Shown one piece after another: positions 50,536 to 60,182 of a stretch of DNA of 64,000 nt. This DNA is from Methanoculleus thermophilus (GTDB taxonomy: Archaea; Halobacteriota; Methanomicrobia; Methanomicrobiales; Methanoculleaceae), in the NCBI RefSeq assembly GCF_001571405.1, contig NZ_BCNX01000012.1, forward strand, positions 29,201-93,200, in the 5' to 3' direction. The notes under the pieces were generated by a model. The model did no database searches. It was not told the DNA's origin and saw only the letters and a program-made list of their open reading frames with translations. Position numbers and translations under genes: made by a program. Position 1 is the stretch's first letter; every line of letters starts with the position of its first letter.

Positions 50536-52113
50536 TCACGAGACCGGGAAATGAAGTTCTTTTCCGGTGCGGCCATCGAGGAGGAGTGAGCGTTCGGCGT
50601 GGTCCGACGCGAGCACAATTCGGTAGACCGGGTAATAGATCGTCTCGAACCCGACGATCTCCGCCGTCGGCTCGAGGCCTTTGAGGATCGTCCGGAGCGA
50701 TTCTTTCGTGACGTTCGCCTCCGGGGGATCGCCCCGGAGCGGCTCCATCGGGGGCTCTGACCCGGGACGGAGAGAAGAGAGCGCGGGGACCTCATCTGCG
50801 AGCAGTGGGACATAGATCTTTGTATCGCCCACCGTTTTTACCTCCGTGATGAGTTTCATCTTCTCAAGGCTCTTTACCGCCTTCTTCACCACATCGGGCG
50901 GGAGATGGGTCTCCGCCTCGATCTCGACCAGCGTCGAGCCGCCGTTTGCTAGCCCGGTGACGATCCTCACCGCGGCCTCATCGAGCCCCAGGAGCTCCGA
51001 GAACCCCGGCCTGACCTTCAGCCCACGGTCAATCTCGACGATGCACCCAGTATGTCCATCGATGACAAACGAGGCCGTCTTTGTCGATTTTTTGATGAAT
51101 CCGCCGATGTAGCGAATCTCCACCCGGTGAAGCGGCCGATAAACCCGCTCTCCGGAGACGACCCTCTCTTCCGGCTCTAAGAAGAGGAGGCGGCGCTTCC
51201 GTCGTGCCATCGCAATATCAAGCGCCTCCTCGCGAAGCAACACCGGAACCACGGCATTCCCTGAAGGAGGATGATCATCTTTGCCTGCGGCGAGCGGCTC
51301 GACCGGCCCGATACCGGGGCTCGCCCACGGTTCGAGAGGCTTTGCGGGAACGAGCCTTGGAGTCAGCCCCCGGTGCTCGCAGAGCCGCTCGCGAAAGCGC
51401 ATCTTCGTCTTCTCTCGAACAAGTTTTCCCATCACGAAGAACTCCCCGGGCTCGAGATCCGCAAGTTCCCCGGCCTCTTTGCGGGATGAGAAGAAGAGCC
51501 TGACAGCGTTGAGATCGTTCTCGATCGAGAGTTTTCCAAGGATCTGGCTATTACACTGCGAGAGAACGTTCTTTGTCACAAGGGAGGGGCGCTGGGTCGC
51601 GACCAGGAGGCCAAGCCCGCGCTTGCGCCCCCGGCGGGAGATCTCCTCGATCTTCTTTAGAGACTCGCCGGACTGCGGGATGAACTTGTCCGCCTCTTCG
51701 ACAATCAAGAGGTACGGCTGCCGTAACTCGCTCTCGAGGTCATAGAGAATATTGGCGAGGTGAGCAACCTTTCCTTGCATATCGGTCTCCGAGACATCGA
51801 AGATCACTGCGGTCCGTGAACAGATCGCCTCCCGCATCAGTTCGCGGAGGTTTGCCCGCTCAATATCCACATCACATCCATCTCCGGACCCGATCCAGAG
51901 GAGGGGAAACAGATCCTTGAGCGAGGAGTACTCCCCCTCCGTATCGATGAGACAGAAACCCACCCGGGCCAGCAGAAGCTGCTCACAGAGGACTGCAATC
52001 CCCCAGCTCTTCCCGGCGCCCGACTGCGCGATGATACAGGTCCTTCCGGTCACCAGCTCCTGGGCATCGATGGCGATCTCCCGGTCGCCGGCCATCCCGA
52101 TTACGAGGTCCAT
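50536..52113 (-). CDS. HerA-like ATPase (DUF87)
   Basis: 525 residues. The N-terminal half is a HerA/FtsK-type P-loop ATPase: Walker A CIIAQSGAGKSWGIAV near residue 30, Walker B YLLIVEEADKF near 137, and a sensor segment LGLLVATQRPSLV. The C-terminal half contains a winged-helix-like region (LVEIEAETHLPPDVVKKAVKS) and β-rich parts. No nurA or mre11/rad50 is adjacent, so a DNA end-resection role cannot be assumed. It may be a DNA translocase or regulator of unknown kind. Confidence 0.82.
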   Translation of the reverse strand: MDLVIGMAGDREIAIDAQELVTGRTCIIAQSGAGKSWGIAVLCEQLLLARVGFCLIDTEGEYSSLKDLFPLLWIGSGDGCDVDIERANLRELMREAICSRTAVIFDVSETDMQGKVAHLANILYDLESELRQPYLLIVEEADKFIPQSGESLKKIEEISRRGRKRGLGLLVATQRPSLVTKNVLSQCNSQILGKLSIENDLNAVRLFFSSRKEAGELADLEPGEFFVMGKLVREKTKMRFRERLCEHRGLTPRLVPAKPLEPWASPGIGPVEPLAAGKDDHPPSGNAVVPVLLREEALDIAMARRKRRLLFLEPEERVVSGERVYRPLHRVEIRYIGGFIKKSTKTASFVIDGHTGCIVEIDRGLKVRPGFSELLGLDEAAVRIVTGLANGGSTLVEIEAETHLPPDVVKKAVKSLEKMKLITEVKTVGDTKIYVPLLADEVPALSSLRPGSEPPMEPLRGDPPEANVTKESLRTILKGLEPTAEIVGFETIYYPVYRIVLASDHAERSLLLDGRTGKELHFPVS

Positions 52114-52196
52114 CCGTTAAGGAGATCACAGGGTCTTTGGAGTTTTAACACTTACTCTCTTCACCGGAGAGTTTTATTTTTAAAATTGTTGAATAT

Positions 52197-53585
52197 TCAA
52201 GGCTTTTTGTTCCTATAAAGCGAGAGAAAGACACCGATTGCCGAGAGGACCGCGAAGGCAAGGAAGATCAGCCGCACGCTCAGCAGGAATTCTGGATATA
52301 TCGCAGGCGTGACGGCGGTCGCCCCCATGATGATTGCAAAGACCACGAGGACCGCCCCCATGCTCAGCATCATGCCAAGCGACCGCATCATTGCCGTCAT
52401 CGCCGATGCGCACCCGTAGTCCCGCTTCGTGACGGAACCCATGATGGCGGTGGTGTTCGGGGACGAAAAAAGCCCAACCCCAACACCCATGAGGATCAGG
52501 AGGGCGAGGATCACAGCTATCGGCGTAGTCTCCCCGAGCAGGAAGAAGCCGAAGAGTGCCGCACCCGATATCCCCATCCCCACCGAGGCAACGTGTCCGG
52601 GCGATATCCGGTCGGCGAGACGGCCTGAGACCGGGGCAACGAAGGCCTGGACGATCGGCTGGACCAGGAGCATGGTGCCAGCGGTGACGGGATCGTAGCC
52701 CCGTATGTACTGGAGGTAGAGAGAGAGGAGGAACCCGACCGCGTAGGTGGCGCTGTAGTTGATCAGGGCGGCGGCGTTTGAGGCCGCAAAGATCCGGTTC
52801 TCCATGATGAGGGGGACCGGGAGGAGGGGGCAGGGCTGGCGCCGCTCTACCCGGAAGAAGGCCACTCCCAGCAGGAGGGCCGCGACAAGGAGGGCAAGGC
52901 CGGCCGGGGTGGTCACCGAGGCCAGGCCCAGGAAGAGGCAGAGGATCAGGGCCGAGGAGAGGACCAGCCCGGGGGCATCGAAGTGCTCCTGCTGCCGCTC
53001 GTTTAAGAACGCCGGGAACCTTCCAGCGTAGACGAGCGCCGGAACGGCAAGCAGCGAGGTCAGGATGAAGATGCTCCGCCAGCCGAAGAACTGGGTCAGA
53101 ACGCCCCCGAGGAACGGCCCGAGCGAGAGCCCGGCGTAGACGGCGGTGACGTTGAGGCCTATGGCAGCGCCCCGCTCGCCCGGCGGGTAGAGCTGCGTGA
53201 TCAGGGCCACGCTGTTTGCGTAGATCAGGGCGCCGCCGACCCCCTGCACGAAGCGGAAGACGAGGAGGAGATCGAGCGAGGGGGTGAAGATGGTGAGGAG
53301 GGAACCCGCGGTATAGATGACGGCACCAAGCAAAAAGACCGTGACCCTCCCACGGGTGTCACCGAACCGCCCTGCCGGGAGGAGGAAGATGACCGTCGCG
53401 AGGAGGTAGGCGCTGGAGATCCAGGCGAGTGTTGTGGCATCCGCAGAGAACTCGCTCCCGATGGCCGGGAGGGCAAGGTTGATTGCCGAACCCGTGAACG
53501 GGTTGAGGAACGTAACAATTGTGACCAATAATAGGATGAATCCCCGCGAATATGTCTGCCCATCGCCCTGCCGCATTCTTGTCAC
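52197..53585 (-). CDS. MFS transporter, DHA2-like drug exporter
   Basis: 462 residues and about 14 membrane helices, as in the EmrB/QacA group. The loop motif GRFGDTRGRVTVFLLG (motif A, near residue 70) and GVGGALIYANSVALI are typical. Proton-driven export is likely; the substrate is unknown. Start GTG 53585 or ATG 53576. It is divergent from a second MFS gene, with 136 bp between them. Confidence 0.88.
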   Translation of the reverse strand: MTRMRQGDGQTYSRGFILLLVTIVTFLNPFTGSAINLALPAIGSEFSADATTLAWISSAYLLATVIFLLPAGRFGDTRGRVTVFLLGAVIYTAGSLLTIFTPSLDLLLVFRFVQGVGGALIYANSVALITQLYPPGERGAAIGLNVTAVYAGLSLGPFLGGVLTQFFGWRSIFILTSLLAVPALVYAGRFPAFLNERQQEHFDAPGLVLSSALILCLFLGLASVTTPAGLALLVAALLLGVAFFRVERRQPCPLLPVPLIMENRIFAASNAAALINYSATYAVGFLLSLYLQYIRGYDPVTAGTMLLVQPIVQAFVAPVSGRLADRISPGHVASVGMGISGAALFGFFLLGETTPIAVILALLILMGVGVGLFSSPNTTAIMGSVTKRDYGCASAMTAMMRSLGMMLSMGAVLVVFAIIMGATAVTPAIYPEFLLSVRLIFLAFAVLSAIGVFLSLYRNKKP

Positions 53586-53721
53586 TCATCTCACCAGGTT
53601 CCCGATCTGCACCCGGGGCCTATGCTGCAAAAATATTTGTGTTCGCGAGAAATAAGGGCACTGCTGCGGCCCAACCATGCAGTACAATTAATGAGATTAC
53701 TCTTCTAAGTCCTCCGGGAAC

Positions 53722-54942
53722 ATGCCCAATCATTCCCCTGATGACCGGCGGGATCTGCGTGACCTCTCGATCCGGCTCATCCTACTCCTTGGCATCGTAA
53801 GCCTCTGCGGGAGCCTGATCTCAAACGGCGCACGGAGTGTCACGGGGCCCTACATTCTCCTCCTTGGAGGAAGTGCGGCGGTCGTCGGGCTGGTTGCCGG
53901 GTTTGGTGAGTTCATAGGATATGCGCTCCGGTCTGCGACCGGTGCCTACGTTGACCAGAGTCGTCGTTACTGGAACGTGGCGATGGGTGGCTACGGTCTG
54001 CTCGCCGTAATCCCGCTTCTTGCGTTCGTCCATCAGTGGGAGGCTGCAGCCCTCCTCATCATCGCCGAGCGGATCGGAAAAGCCATCAGGACGCCGGCAC
54101 GGGATACGATCCTCTCCCACGCGACAACGGCAATAGGGAGAGGGTGGGGATTCGGGGTTCATAAGGCGCTCGATCAGGTCGGCGCCGTCATAGGGCCCCT
54201 CGTCATGGCCGCCGCACTCGCCGCTACCGGCGGCTACGCTCCGGGTTTTCTCCTGCTCGGGATCCCGCTTGCCGGTGTTGCAGTAATACTCTTCTTCGCA
54301 CGATCGTCTGTGCCGAGACCGGGACGCCTGGAGGCAGACGGGGGAACCAGAGTGACCGGAGACGATCTGCCCGGGGTCATGCCCTACGCGACGTTCATCT
54401 TCCTCGGCATGGCTGGGTTTGCCAACTTCCCGCTCATCTCCTTTCACTTAAAGGCCCAATCGGTCATCCCCGACGCCGCCATCCCCCTCTATTACGCCTC
54501 AGCGATGATGGTCTCGGTCGTTGTCGCCCTGCTCATCGGGCGGGTCTTCGATCGTCTCGGCACCCATGTCCTCCTCACCATCCCGGTCTTCAGCATTTCA
54601 ACGGTCCTGCTCGCCTTCTCACCCACGCCGGGCACGGCACTCGCCGGATCACTCGTCTGGGGGGCGGGGATCGGGATCTTTGAGACGGTTCTCCGGGCAT
54701 CGATCGCAGAGTCCACCGCGGCGGCCCGGAGGGGACAGGTCTACGGCGTCATGAGCGCGATTTTCGGGACCGCATGGTTCGTAGGAAGCGCCGTGATGGG
54801 CGTTCTCTATGATGTATCCCTCGAGCATATCGTCGCGTACGTCGTCATTGTCGAGATTGCAGCGCTGGTCGCCTACCTCTGGATCTACCGCTCCCGGATC
54901 GCAGTCAAGTTCCAGGAAGGGATCGGGAACCTCATCCCGTAG
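53722..54942 (+). CDS. MFS transporter, 12-helix type
   Basis: 406 residues with about 12 helices. The N-terminal half carries GLVAGFGEFIGYALRSATG and AERIGKAIRTPARDTILSHA, which resembles MFS proteins of unknown substrate common in methanogens. The 3' end overlaps the convergent DUF5518 gene by 11 bp. It is not closely similar to its divergent neighbour, so the pair is not a recent duplication. Confidence 0.85.
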   Translation: MPNHSPDDRRDLRDLSIRLILLLGIVSLCGSLISNGARSVTGPYILLLGGSAAVVGLVAGFGEFIGYALRSATGAYVDQSRRYWNVAMGGYGLLAVIPLLAFVHQWEAAALLIIAERIGKAIRTPARDTILSHATTAIGRGWGFGVHKALDQVGAVIGPLVMAAALAATGGYAPGFLLLGIPLAGVAVILFFARSSVPRPGRLEADGGTRVTGDDLPGVMPYATFIFLGMAGFANFPLISFHLKAQSVIPDAAIPLYYASAMMVSVVVALLIGRVFDRLGTHVLLTIPVFSISTVLLAFSPTPGTALAGSLVWGAGIGIFETVLRASIAESTAAARRGQVYGVMSAIFGTAWFVGSAVMGVLYDVSLEHIVAYVVIVEIAALVAYLWIYRSRIAVKFQEGIGNLIP

Positions 54943-55303
54943 GTCGCCGGCGCTCCACCATCCACGCCTTCAGCGCTCCACCGACGGCACCGCCGATGGC
55001 GCCGAGGATCCCGAAGTAGAGAGCGAGAAGAAAGAGAAGAACGGTGATCCCGAGGCCGATGAGTGTGCCGATAGGACCAAGGAGCGCCGTCCCCCCCACG
55101 ACGGCAATAACCGAGAAGATCGCAGCGACGATGAGCCCGTCGAGGAGCCCGCCGAGGGCCCCCCTGACCGCCCCGGGCGGGCCGAGGTAGCCGCCGATGA
55201 TCCCTCCGACGATCGGGCCTGCTACCGGGAAGAAGGGGCTGATGAAGAGCATGAAGATAAACCCCACGAGCGCCGATATCCAGAAAGATCCCTGCTCAGC
55301 CAA
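54932..55303 (-). CDS. DUF5518-type glycine-rich membrane protein
   Basis: 123 residues with four hydrophobic helices and many Gly-Gly and Gly-Pro turns (GPIVGGIIGGYLGPPGAVRG, LGAIGGAVGGALKAW). This type is frequent in haloarchaea and methanogens and has no known function. It lies 67 bp after a paralogue on the same strand. Confidence 0.7.
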   Translation of the reverse strand: MAEQGSFWISALVGFIFMLFISPFFPVAGPIVGGIIGGYLGPPGAVRGALGGLLDGLIVAAIFSVIAVVGGTALLGPIGTLIGLGITVLLFLLALYFGILGAIGGAVGGALKAWMVERRRPTG

Positions 55304-55370
55304 CTAGGGCCTCCCGGGTTGAGAAGAGCCGGGGAGGAGAGGCCTCCCCGGAATTTGTCCAACTACCATC

Positions 55371-55709
55371 TCACCGCCGGATCGCCCCGGCAATGGCCCC
55401 GCCGATCAGCGAGAGGATGCCCTGGTAGATGAACGCCATCACGACGATGACGAGCGATGTCCCGAGGCCCGCGATGAACCCGAATGCTCCCAGGAGTACG
55501 GTACCACCGATAAGGAGCAGTATCGCAATGACGATGGCACCGAGGATGCCGGCAAACAGCCCGGCCTTTGCTCCGGTTCCTATCCCGCGCCCGGCCATCC
55601 ACCCGGCAACAAACCCCCCTACCAGCGGTCCAATGACCGGCAGCAGGAAGCCGAGGATGAGTCCAACGAGCCACCCGACGATGACGCCCATCCAGAAGTT
55701 ATTAGCCAT
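55371..55709 (-). CDS. DUF5518-type glycine-rich membrane protein (paralogue)
   Basis: 112 residues with four hydrophobic helices and the same layout as the neighbour (LPVIGPLVGGFVAGWMAGRG, ILSLIGGAIAGAI). The TATA box TTTATATA at about 55743-55754 is ~35 bases upstream of the ATG, implying a near-leaderless transcript that probably covers both paralogues. Confidence 0.7.
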   Translation of the reverse strand: MANNFWMGVIVGWLVGLILGFLLPVIGPLVGGFVAGWMAGRGIGTGAKAGLFAGILGAIVIAILLLIGGTVLLGAFGFIAGLGTSLVIVVMAFIYQGILSLIGGAIAGAIRR

Positions 55710-55742
55710 ACTCTTCCACCTCCGCCGGAAATTTGGGGATGA

Positions 55743-55754
55743 TGTATATAAACA
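55743..55754 (-). promoter_or_regulatory. TATA box of the DUF5518 gene pair
   Basis: Minus-strand TGTTTATATACA, a near-palindrome, 34-45 bases before the ATG. Confidence 0.55.
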
Positions 55755-55771
55755 TTGGGGTTATGAGTCGG

Positions 55772-56716
55772 TTATCGATGTATCAGTGTTCCTGCACGCC
55801 CGGAGAGGGCAAGTGAAGCCTGTTCAAGCGATGCAATGATTGCACGCTCTCCGCCGGCCTCAAGGAAGTCGATGGCCGACTCGATCTTCGGCCCCATGCT
55901 CCCCGGCGGGAACTGCCCCGCCGCGAGGTGATCGCGTGCCTCGGCAACCGTCATCTCGTGGATATCCTGCTGCCCGGGCCTTCCGTAATTTACGGCGACA
56001 CGCTCGACGTCGGTGAGAATCAGGAGATCTATTGCGCCAACGAGCCGTGCGAGGAGGGCTGCAGTATAATCTTTGTCCACCACCGCCTCGACGCCCCGAA
56101 GCATGCTCCCGGGCTTTGCGACCACCGGGACGCCCCCGCCGCCTGCGGCGATCACGATCACGCCGGCCAAAAAGAGCCGGAGAATCGCCTCTCCTTCCAT
56201 GAGGGCGATCGGACGCGGAGAGGGGACCACACGACGGTAACCCTGCCTCGGGATCTGCACCATCCGCCAGCCCATCTCTTCCTGAAGCCGTCTAGCCTGC
56301 ATAGCGGTGTAAAACGGACCGATGGGCTTTGTCGGATTCTCAAACGCCGGGTCGTCCCCGGCAACAAGGGTCTGGGTGAGCACGGTCGCGACCGGGCAGC
56401 CGATGCCGGCCGCAGTGAGGGCTTCCTGCATCGACTGCTGGAGAAGGTAGCCGATCATCCCCTGACTCTCCGCCCCGCAGACATCAAGCGGCATCGGCGG
56501 AAGAACGTCCTTCGCCATCTCGTTTTTGAGGAGGATATCTCCGACTTGAGGGCCGTTCCCGTGGGTGATGACGACGGCATACCCCTCACCCACGATCCCG
56601 GCGATCTCGTGAGAGGCGCGCCTGACGTTCGCAGCCTGCTCCTCAGCGGTTCCCGTCTCCCGGTGACGGAGAATGGCGTTCCCGCCAAGCGCAATCACCA
56701 CACCTCTCTTGCCCAT
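55772..56716 (-). CDS. arcC: Carbamate kinase
   Basis: Transfers phosphate from carbamoyl phosphate to ADP, giving ATP, CO2 and NH3. 314 aa. The N-terminal VVIALGGNAILRHRE, the central THGNGPQVGDILL, and GGGGVPVV...AVVDKDYTAALLA are characteristic and separate it from N-acetylglutamate kinase. ATG 56716 lies 5 bp after the arginine deiminase stop, so the two last enzymes of arginine fermentation are co-expressed; ornithine carbamoyltransferase is not here. Confidence 0.94.
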   Translation of the reverse strand: MGKRGVVIALGGNAILRHRETGTAEEQAANVRRASHEIAGIVGEGYAVVITHGNGPQVGDILLKNEMAKDVLPPMPLDVCGAESQGMIGYLLQQSMQEALTAAGIGCPVATVLTQTLVAGDDPAFENPTKPIGPFYTAMQARRLQEEMGWRMVQIPRQGYRRVVPSPRPIALMEGEAILRLFLAGVIVIAAGGGGVPVVAKPGSMLRGVEAVVDKDYTAALLARLVGAIDLLILTDVERVAVNYGRPGQQDIHEMTVAEARDHLAAGQFPPGSMGPKIESAIDFLEAGGERAIIASLEQASLALSGRAGTLIHR

Positions 56717-56721
56717 CCCCT

Positions 56722-58029
56722 TCACCCCCGCTCCAATGTACAGGTCATGCAATGGGGGCCGCCGTAGCCTCCCGTCAGGTTCACGAGGTGAAGCGGGCAG
56801 ACTTCGATGCCGTGTCGGGAGAACTCCGCCTTGTGCGGGAAGAACCGTCCTTCGTTCTGTATCCGGCGGTAATCATCCTCCGCGTGGGAAAGGAGCCGCC
56901 CGTAGCGCTCCGGGTCGCGCGCGGCCTTCTCCGCCAGGTTGGAGAGCACCGTCCGCATCACCCGCTCCCCCTCCACCGCAAGGATACTCCCGTCGCGGAT
57001 GCAGAGGATGTTTGCGGCGTAGGAGAGCTGCTCCAGGATCGAGAGATCGATGACCGAGAAATCCTTCGATCGGATATAATCATAGAGGTTCGTCGTCTCG
57101 CCCGAGACCTCGTAGCCAGTGCCCGTCCGGTGGTAGACCTCGACCTGCGCCCGCTGGAGGAGGACATTAGAGCCGATCACGACGCCGCTCCCTGCGACGT
57201 TGAAGTAGGTATCAAGGTGCATATCGACCATCGGATCGGGACGGTCGCTCGGGATGAGCGGGTGGCCCGGCTGATGGACGACGCCGACCTCGTCGAAGAT
57301 CGGGACGAAGTCGAGGAACTGGCTTACCCCGGCACGGTTCGTCCGGTCCCCGGTGCCGAGAAGGGCGAACTCCCCCATCGGCATGAAATCGCCGCCCTCA
57401 AACGTCCCCGGTTCTTCGATCGTCCCGGCGATCGGGATGCCGAGGATCTCCCAGAGGAGCCTGGTAATATCGGGCTCTCGAGCCCGCTGCCGTTTTGCCG
57501 GTCGGGCGACGACGAGGCCGCAATCGGTCATCGCCTGCTGATCCCGCATGAAGTATAGGTTCGCGAGCGGTTCCTGCCCCGGGATCCGGACGTCCACCCC
57601 GCCGTGGGGGTGCCCCCATCCGACCTCGATGATCGGGTTCAAGAGGAGAAGTGTGAAGAAATGCAGCGAGTCCAGAGCGGCGGCGTTCTGCTCCATGCTC
57701 CGGCGGGCCTCCGAAACCTCTCTCCTCCCCCCCTTGAGAGTGACGGTCCCATATGCCCGGTCGACAAGCCGCCGGCGTACCGCAGGGTCACGGTCGGCGG
57801 CATCGAGGATCGTCTCTTTGAGGTGCAGGACGCGGACACCGAAATCCTCGCGGAGGGTCTGCACGAGGATATCATGCTCCCTACGCGCCTCATAGCGGCT
57901 GAATGCCCGCTCGTAGAGCGCTGCATACGGCTCAAGCAACCCAAAGAACATCTCGATCCCGGGACGGTGGACGGCCACCGTCCGAAGCGGCTCCCATTCC
58001 GCTCGCACACCCACTACCACCTCACTCAC
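56722..58029 (-). CDS. arcA: Arginine deiminase
   Basis: Hydrolyses arginine to citrulline and ammonia. From GTG 58029 the protein is 435 aa, the normal size. Motifs: EWEPLRTVAVHRPG at the N-terminus, FMRDQQAMTDCG (equivalent of FxRD), FEGGDFMPMG, DMHLDTYFNVAG with the catalytic His, and GGPHCMTCTLERG with the catalytic Cys near the C-terminus. The open frame extends upstream through a small membrane-protein remnant; the GTGA at 58026-58029 shows the natural boundary. GTG 58020 is another possible start. Confidence 0.93.
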   Translation of the reverse strand: MSEVVVGVRAEWEPLRTVAVHRPGIEMFFGLLEPYAALYERAFSRYEARREHDILVQTLREDFGVRVLHLKETILDAADRDPAVRRRLVDRAYGTVTLKGGRREVSEARRSMEQNAAALDSLHFFTLLLLNPIIEVGWGHPHGGVDVRIPGQEPLANLYFMRDQQAMTDCGLVVARPAKRQRAREPDITRLLWEILGIPIAGTIEEPGTFEGGDFMPMGEFALLGTGDRTNRAGVSQFLDFVPIFDEVGVVHQPGHPLIPSDRPDPMVDMHLDTYFNVAGSGVVIGSNVLLQRAQVEVYHRTGTGYEVSGETTNLYDYIRSKDFSVIDLSILEQLSYAANILCIRDGSILAVEGERVMRTVLSNLAEKAARDPERYGRLLSHAEDDYRRIQNEGRFFPHKAEFSRHGIEVCPLHLVNLTGGYGGPHCMTCTLERG

Positions 58030-58191
58030 CACCTTCGCCGGGAAGCGACAGCGTAGTACGCAATCATCACCCCGATCGCTGTTGCAGCCGCAAGTGACCC
58101 AGTTCACTCTCCCGCCGATGATGAAGCTGATCCCGGTGAAGACTGCCAGCGCCAGCAAGCCGTAAAGGATAACTTTTGCGTATCGGTTCAT
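58026..58191 (-). pseudogene. Small two-helix membrane protein, frameshifted, upstream of arcA
   Basis: The first frame starts MNRYAKVILYGLLALAVFTG with one membrane helix. After about VNWVT it continues sensibly only in another frame as LAAATAIGVMIAYYAVASRR and ends TGA exactly at the arcA GTG. The length (166 bp) is not a multiple of three, as expected for a one-base shift. The shift fuses the first helix to arcA in frame. A sequencing error is possible. Confidence 0.65.
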
Positions 58192-58368
58192 CTCAGGGGA
58201 CTCTCTCGCTCGCGAATGGATAAACCTGCCGCGAACAAGACCCATGAGCCGGGTTGGAGATCTGTCCGAACCAGAGAGCGGCGGCTCAAAGCAGCAACCC
58301 GCCGTACTTGCGGCCATCAGTCTGATTCCCGGGCAACTTTACCCCTGCAGCAACCCCATGCCGGCTGA

Positions 58369-58866
58369 TTACAACCCGAGAACGTCCAGCACCCAAAGAC
58401 CGAACAGGATCATCCCCACCCGCAGTTTCCCGACGAGGTTATTCCCCTCAATCGTGACGGTACCGTTCCTCATCGCAGCCCGGAAGGCATCAAACGGCTG
58501 ATCTGAATGCATGACGCTCTCGACCGTCGAGGAATCGGTCGTTACCGTGGCGATGGGATTTGATCGGCTTTTTGCGTCGAACTGGACGACCTTGCGGTCA
58601 TGGAAGGTGATCCCGATGACCAGCACACCGTCCGGTGAGTTGACGTGGAGGTTGACCTCTTCGTTCGCGAACGGCCCGGTCACCCATCCCGGCAGCCGGT
58701 CTGCGTAGCCGTTGTAGGTCAGGGTATACTCACGCATCGCAAAGAGGAGATTGACCTCCGCCTGGCTCAGATCGGCATTCTCGATCACAAGCCCGCCTGC
58801 CGGCACGACAGAGACCAGAACTGCGAAGAGGAGGCAAAAGACCGCCCAAAAAGACCGGATCACCAC
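58369..58866 (-). CDS. Exported or membrane-anchored hypothetical protein
   Basis: 165 residues: signal peptide (AVFCLLFAVLVSVVPAGG, residues ~8-25), a soluble extracellular domain of ~110 residues with mixed α/β content (MREYTLTYNGYADRLPGW, GVLVIGITFHDRKVVQF), and a C-terminal hydrophobic helix (LRVGMILFGLWVLDVLGL). The centre has a weak resemblance to SCP2-like sterol-carrier domains (IATVTTDSSTVESVMHSDQP), but I would not assign it. Confidence 0.6.
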   Translation of the reverse strand: MVIRSFWAVFCLLFAVLVSVVPAGGLVIENADLSQAEVNLLFAMREYTLTYNGYADRLPGWVTGPFANEEVNLHVNSPDGVLVIGITFHDRKVVQFDAKSRSNPIATVTTDSSTVESVMHSDQPFDAFRAAMRNGTVTIEGNNLVGKLRVGMILFGLWVLDVLGL

Positions 58867-59231
58867 AGCCCTCCCGCCAGATCCTTACCTTCCGGCACGC
58901 CGGCTCCAGGAAGGATGCAGTTTGGAGTTCGAGGACTAGAATCGCTGGTATTGGTGAGATAGGGATAGCCGCACATGCCGTATCTGAGAGGGGATGTAGG
59001 GGTCCAGGTATTTTATGATATCCATCAGGGTCGGCCGCCGAAAAGTTACGTGGGTGGTTTTGCCGACCTGCCCCTTACCCCGGGATGCAGCGGGAGGGAG
59101 AAACCGGAGATCTGATTGATTTCCAGGCCAGGCTGCTCGCATTCCACAGGGAAAGGGAGATATGGTAGCACTCGTATTGGATGGAGAACGCAAGACAATC
59201 CCCGGTCCGGGGTGGGGCGGAACGGTGACCG
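58867..59231. other. 365-bp spacer before the ABC exporter
   Basis: No supported gene, RNA or repeat. Short AT stretches (about 59005-59025) could hold a promoter. The divergent arrangement means regulatory sites for both sides should lie here. Confidence 0.3.
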
Positions 59232-60182
59232 ATGGAAGAAGAGAATATCATCGAGGTGCGGGATCTCGAGCATGTTTTCGACGGTTTTGCGGCGGTGCGC
59301 GGCATCAGTTTCACCGTCAGGAGAGGTGAGATCTTCTCCTTCCTCGGCCCCAACGGTGCCGGAAAGAGCACCACCATCAACATCCTGACGACGCTGCTCC
59401 CTCTCCAGAAGGGGACGGTGAGGGTAGCCGGCTACGACGTCGCACGGGAGCCCTCACGGGTCAGGGAATCCATCGGCATCGTCTTCCAGGACGATGTGCT
59501 CGACCGCGATCTCACCGTCTGGGAGACAATGGAGTTCCACGGGCGGCTCTACAGCATCCCCCGTGACGAGCGGCGACGGCGGATCGACGACCTGCTCCGG
59601 GTCGTGGAACTCGGCCCAAAGCGAAACGAACAGACGAAGAACCTCTCGGGCGGTATGAAGCGCCGGCTCCAGATCGCCCGGGGGCTGATGACCCGGCCGA
59701 AGGTCCTCTTCCTCGACGAGCCGACGCTGGGGCTCGACCCGCAGACACGGATGCGGATATGGGATTACATACGGGAGGTGAACAGAGCAGGAACGACGAT
59801 ATTCCTGACGACGCACTACATGGAGGAGGCCGATATGCTCTCAGACCGGATCAGCATCATCGATAACGGAAAGATCATTGCTTCCGGAACCCCGGAGGAA
59901 CTGAAGAACGCTCTCGGCGAGGACGTCGTCTATCTTGAGACAAGAGACAACGCAAGGGCCCGGGAGAGCCTTCGAGGGGTCAAGGAGATCCGGTCGATCA
60001 AGGAGTCGACCCGGGGGCTCTCGATCACAATCGCGGCCGACGGGAGCCACTGCCTCCCCGGGATCGTCGAGCGGGTCCGCAACGCCGGGATCGAGATATC
60101 GAGCGTGAACCTAAAGAAACCGACGATGGATGATGTCTTCGTCCATTACACCGGTAGAGAACTGCGGGACGCCGGAGCGTGA
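59232..60182 (+). CDS. ABC-2 type exporter ATPase (DrrA-like)
   Basis: 316 residues. Walker A LGPNGAGKSTTIN near residue 40, Q loop FQDDVLDRDLT, signature LSGGMKRRLQIARGL near 138, Walker B VLFLDEPTLGLDPQT and switch His TTHYMEEA. The C-terminal ~90 residues are the extension usual for daunorubicin-resistance-type ATPases. It energises the permease encoded by the next gene, which overlaps it (GTGA). Confidence 0.94.
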   Translation: MEEENIIEVRDLEHVFDGFAAVRGISFTVRRGEIFSFLGPNGAGKSTTINILTTLLPLQKGTVRVAGYDVAREPSRVRESIGIVFQDDVLDRDLTVWETMEFHGRLYSIPRDERRRRIDDLLRVVELGPKRNEQTKNLSGGMKRRLQIARGLMTRPKVLFLDEPTLGLDPQTRMRIWDYIREVNRAGTTIFLTTHYMEEADMLSDRISIIDNGKIIASGTPEELKNALGEDVVYLETRDNARARESLRGVKEIRSIKESTRGLSITIAADGSHCLPGIVERVRNAGIEISSVNLKKPTMDDVFVHYTGRELRDAGA

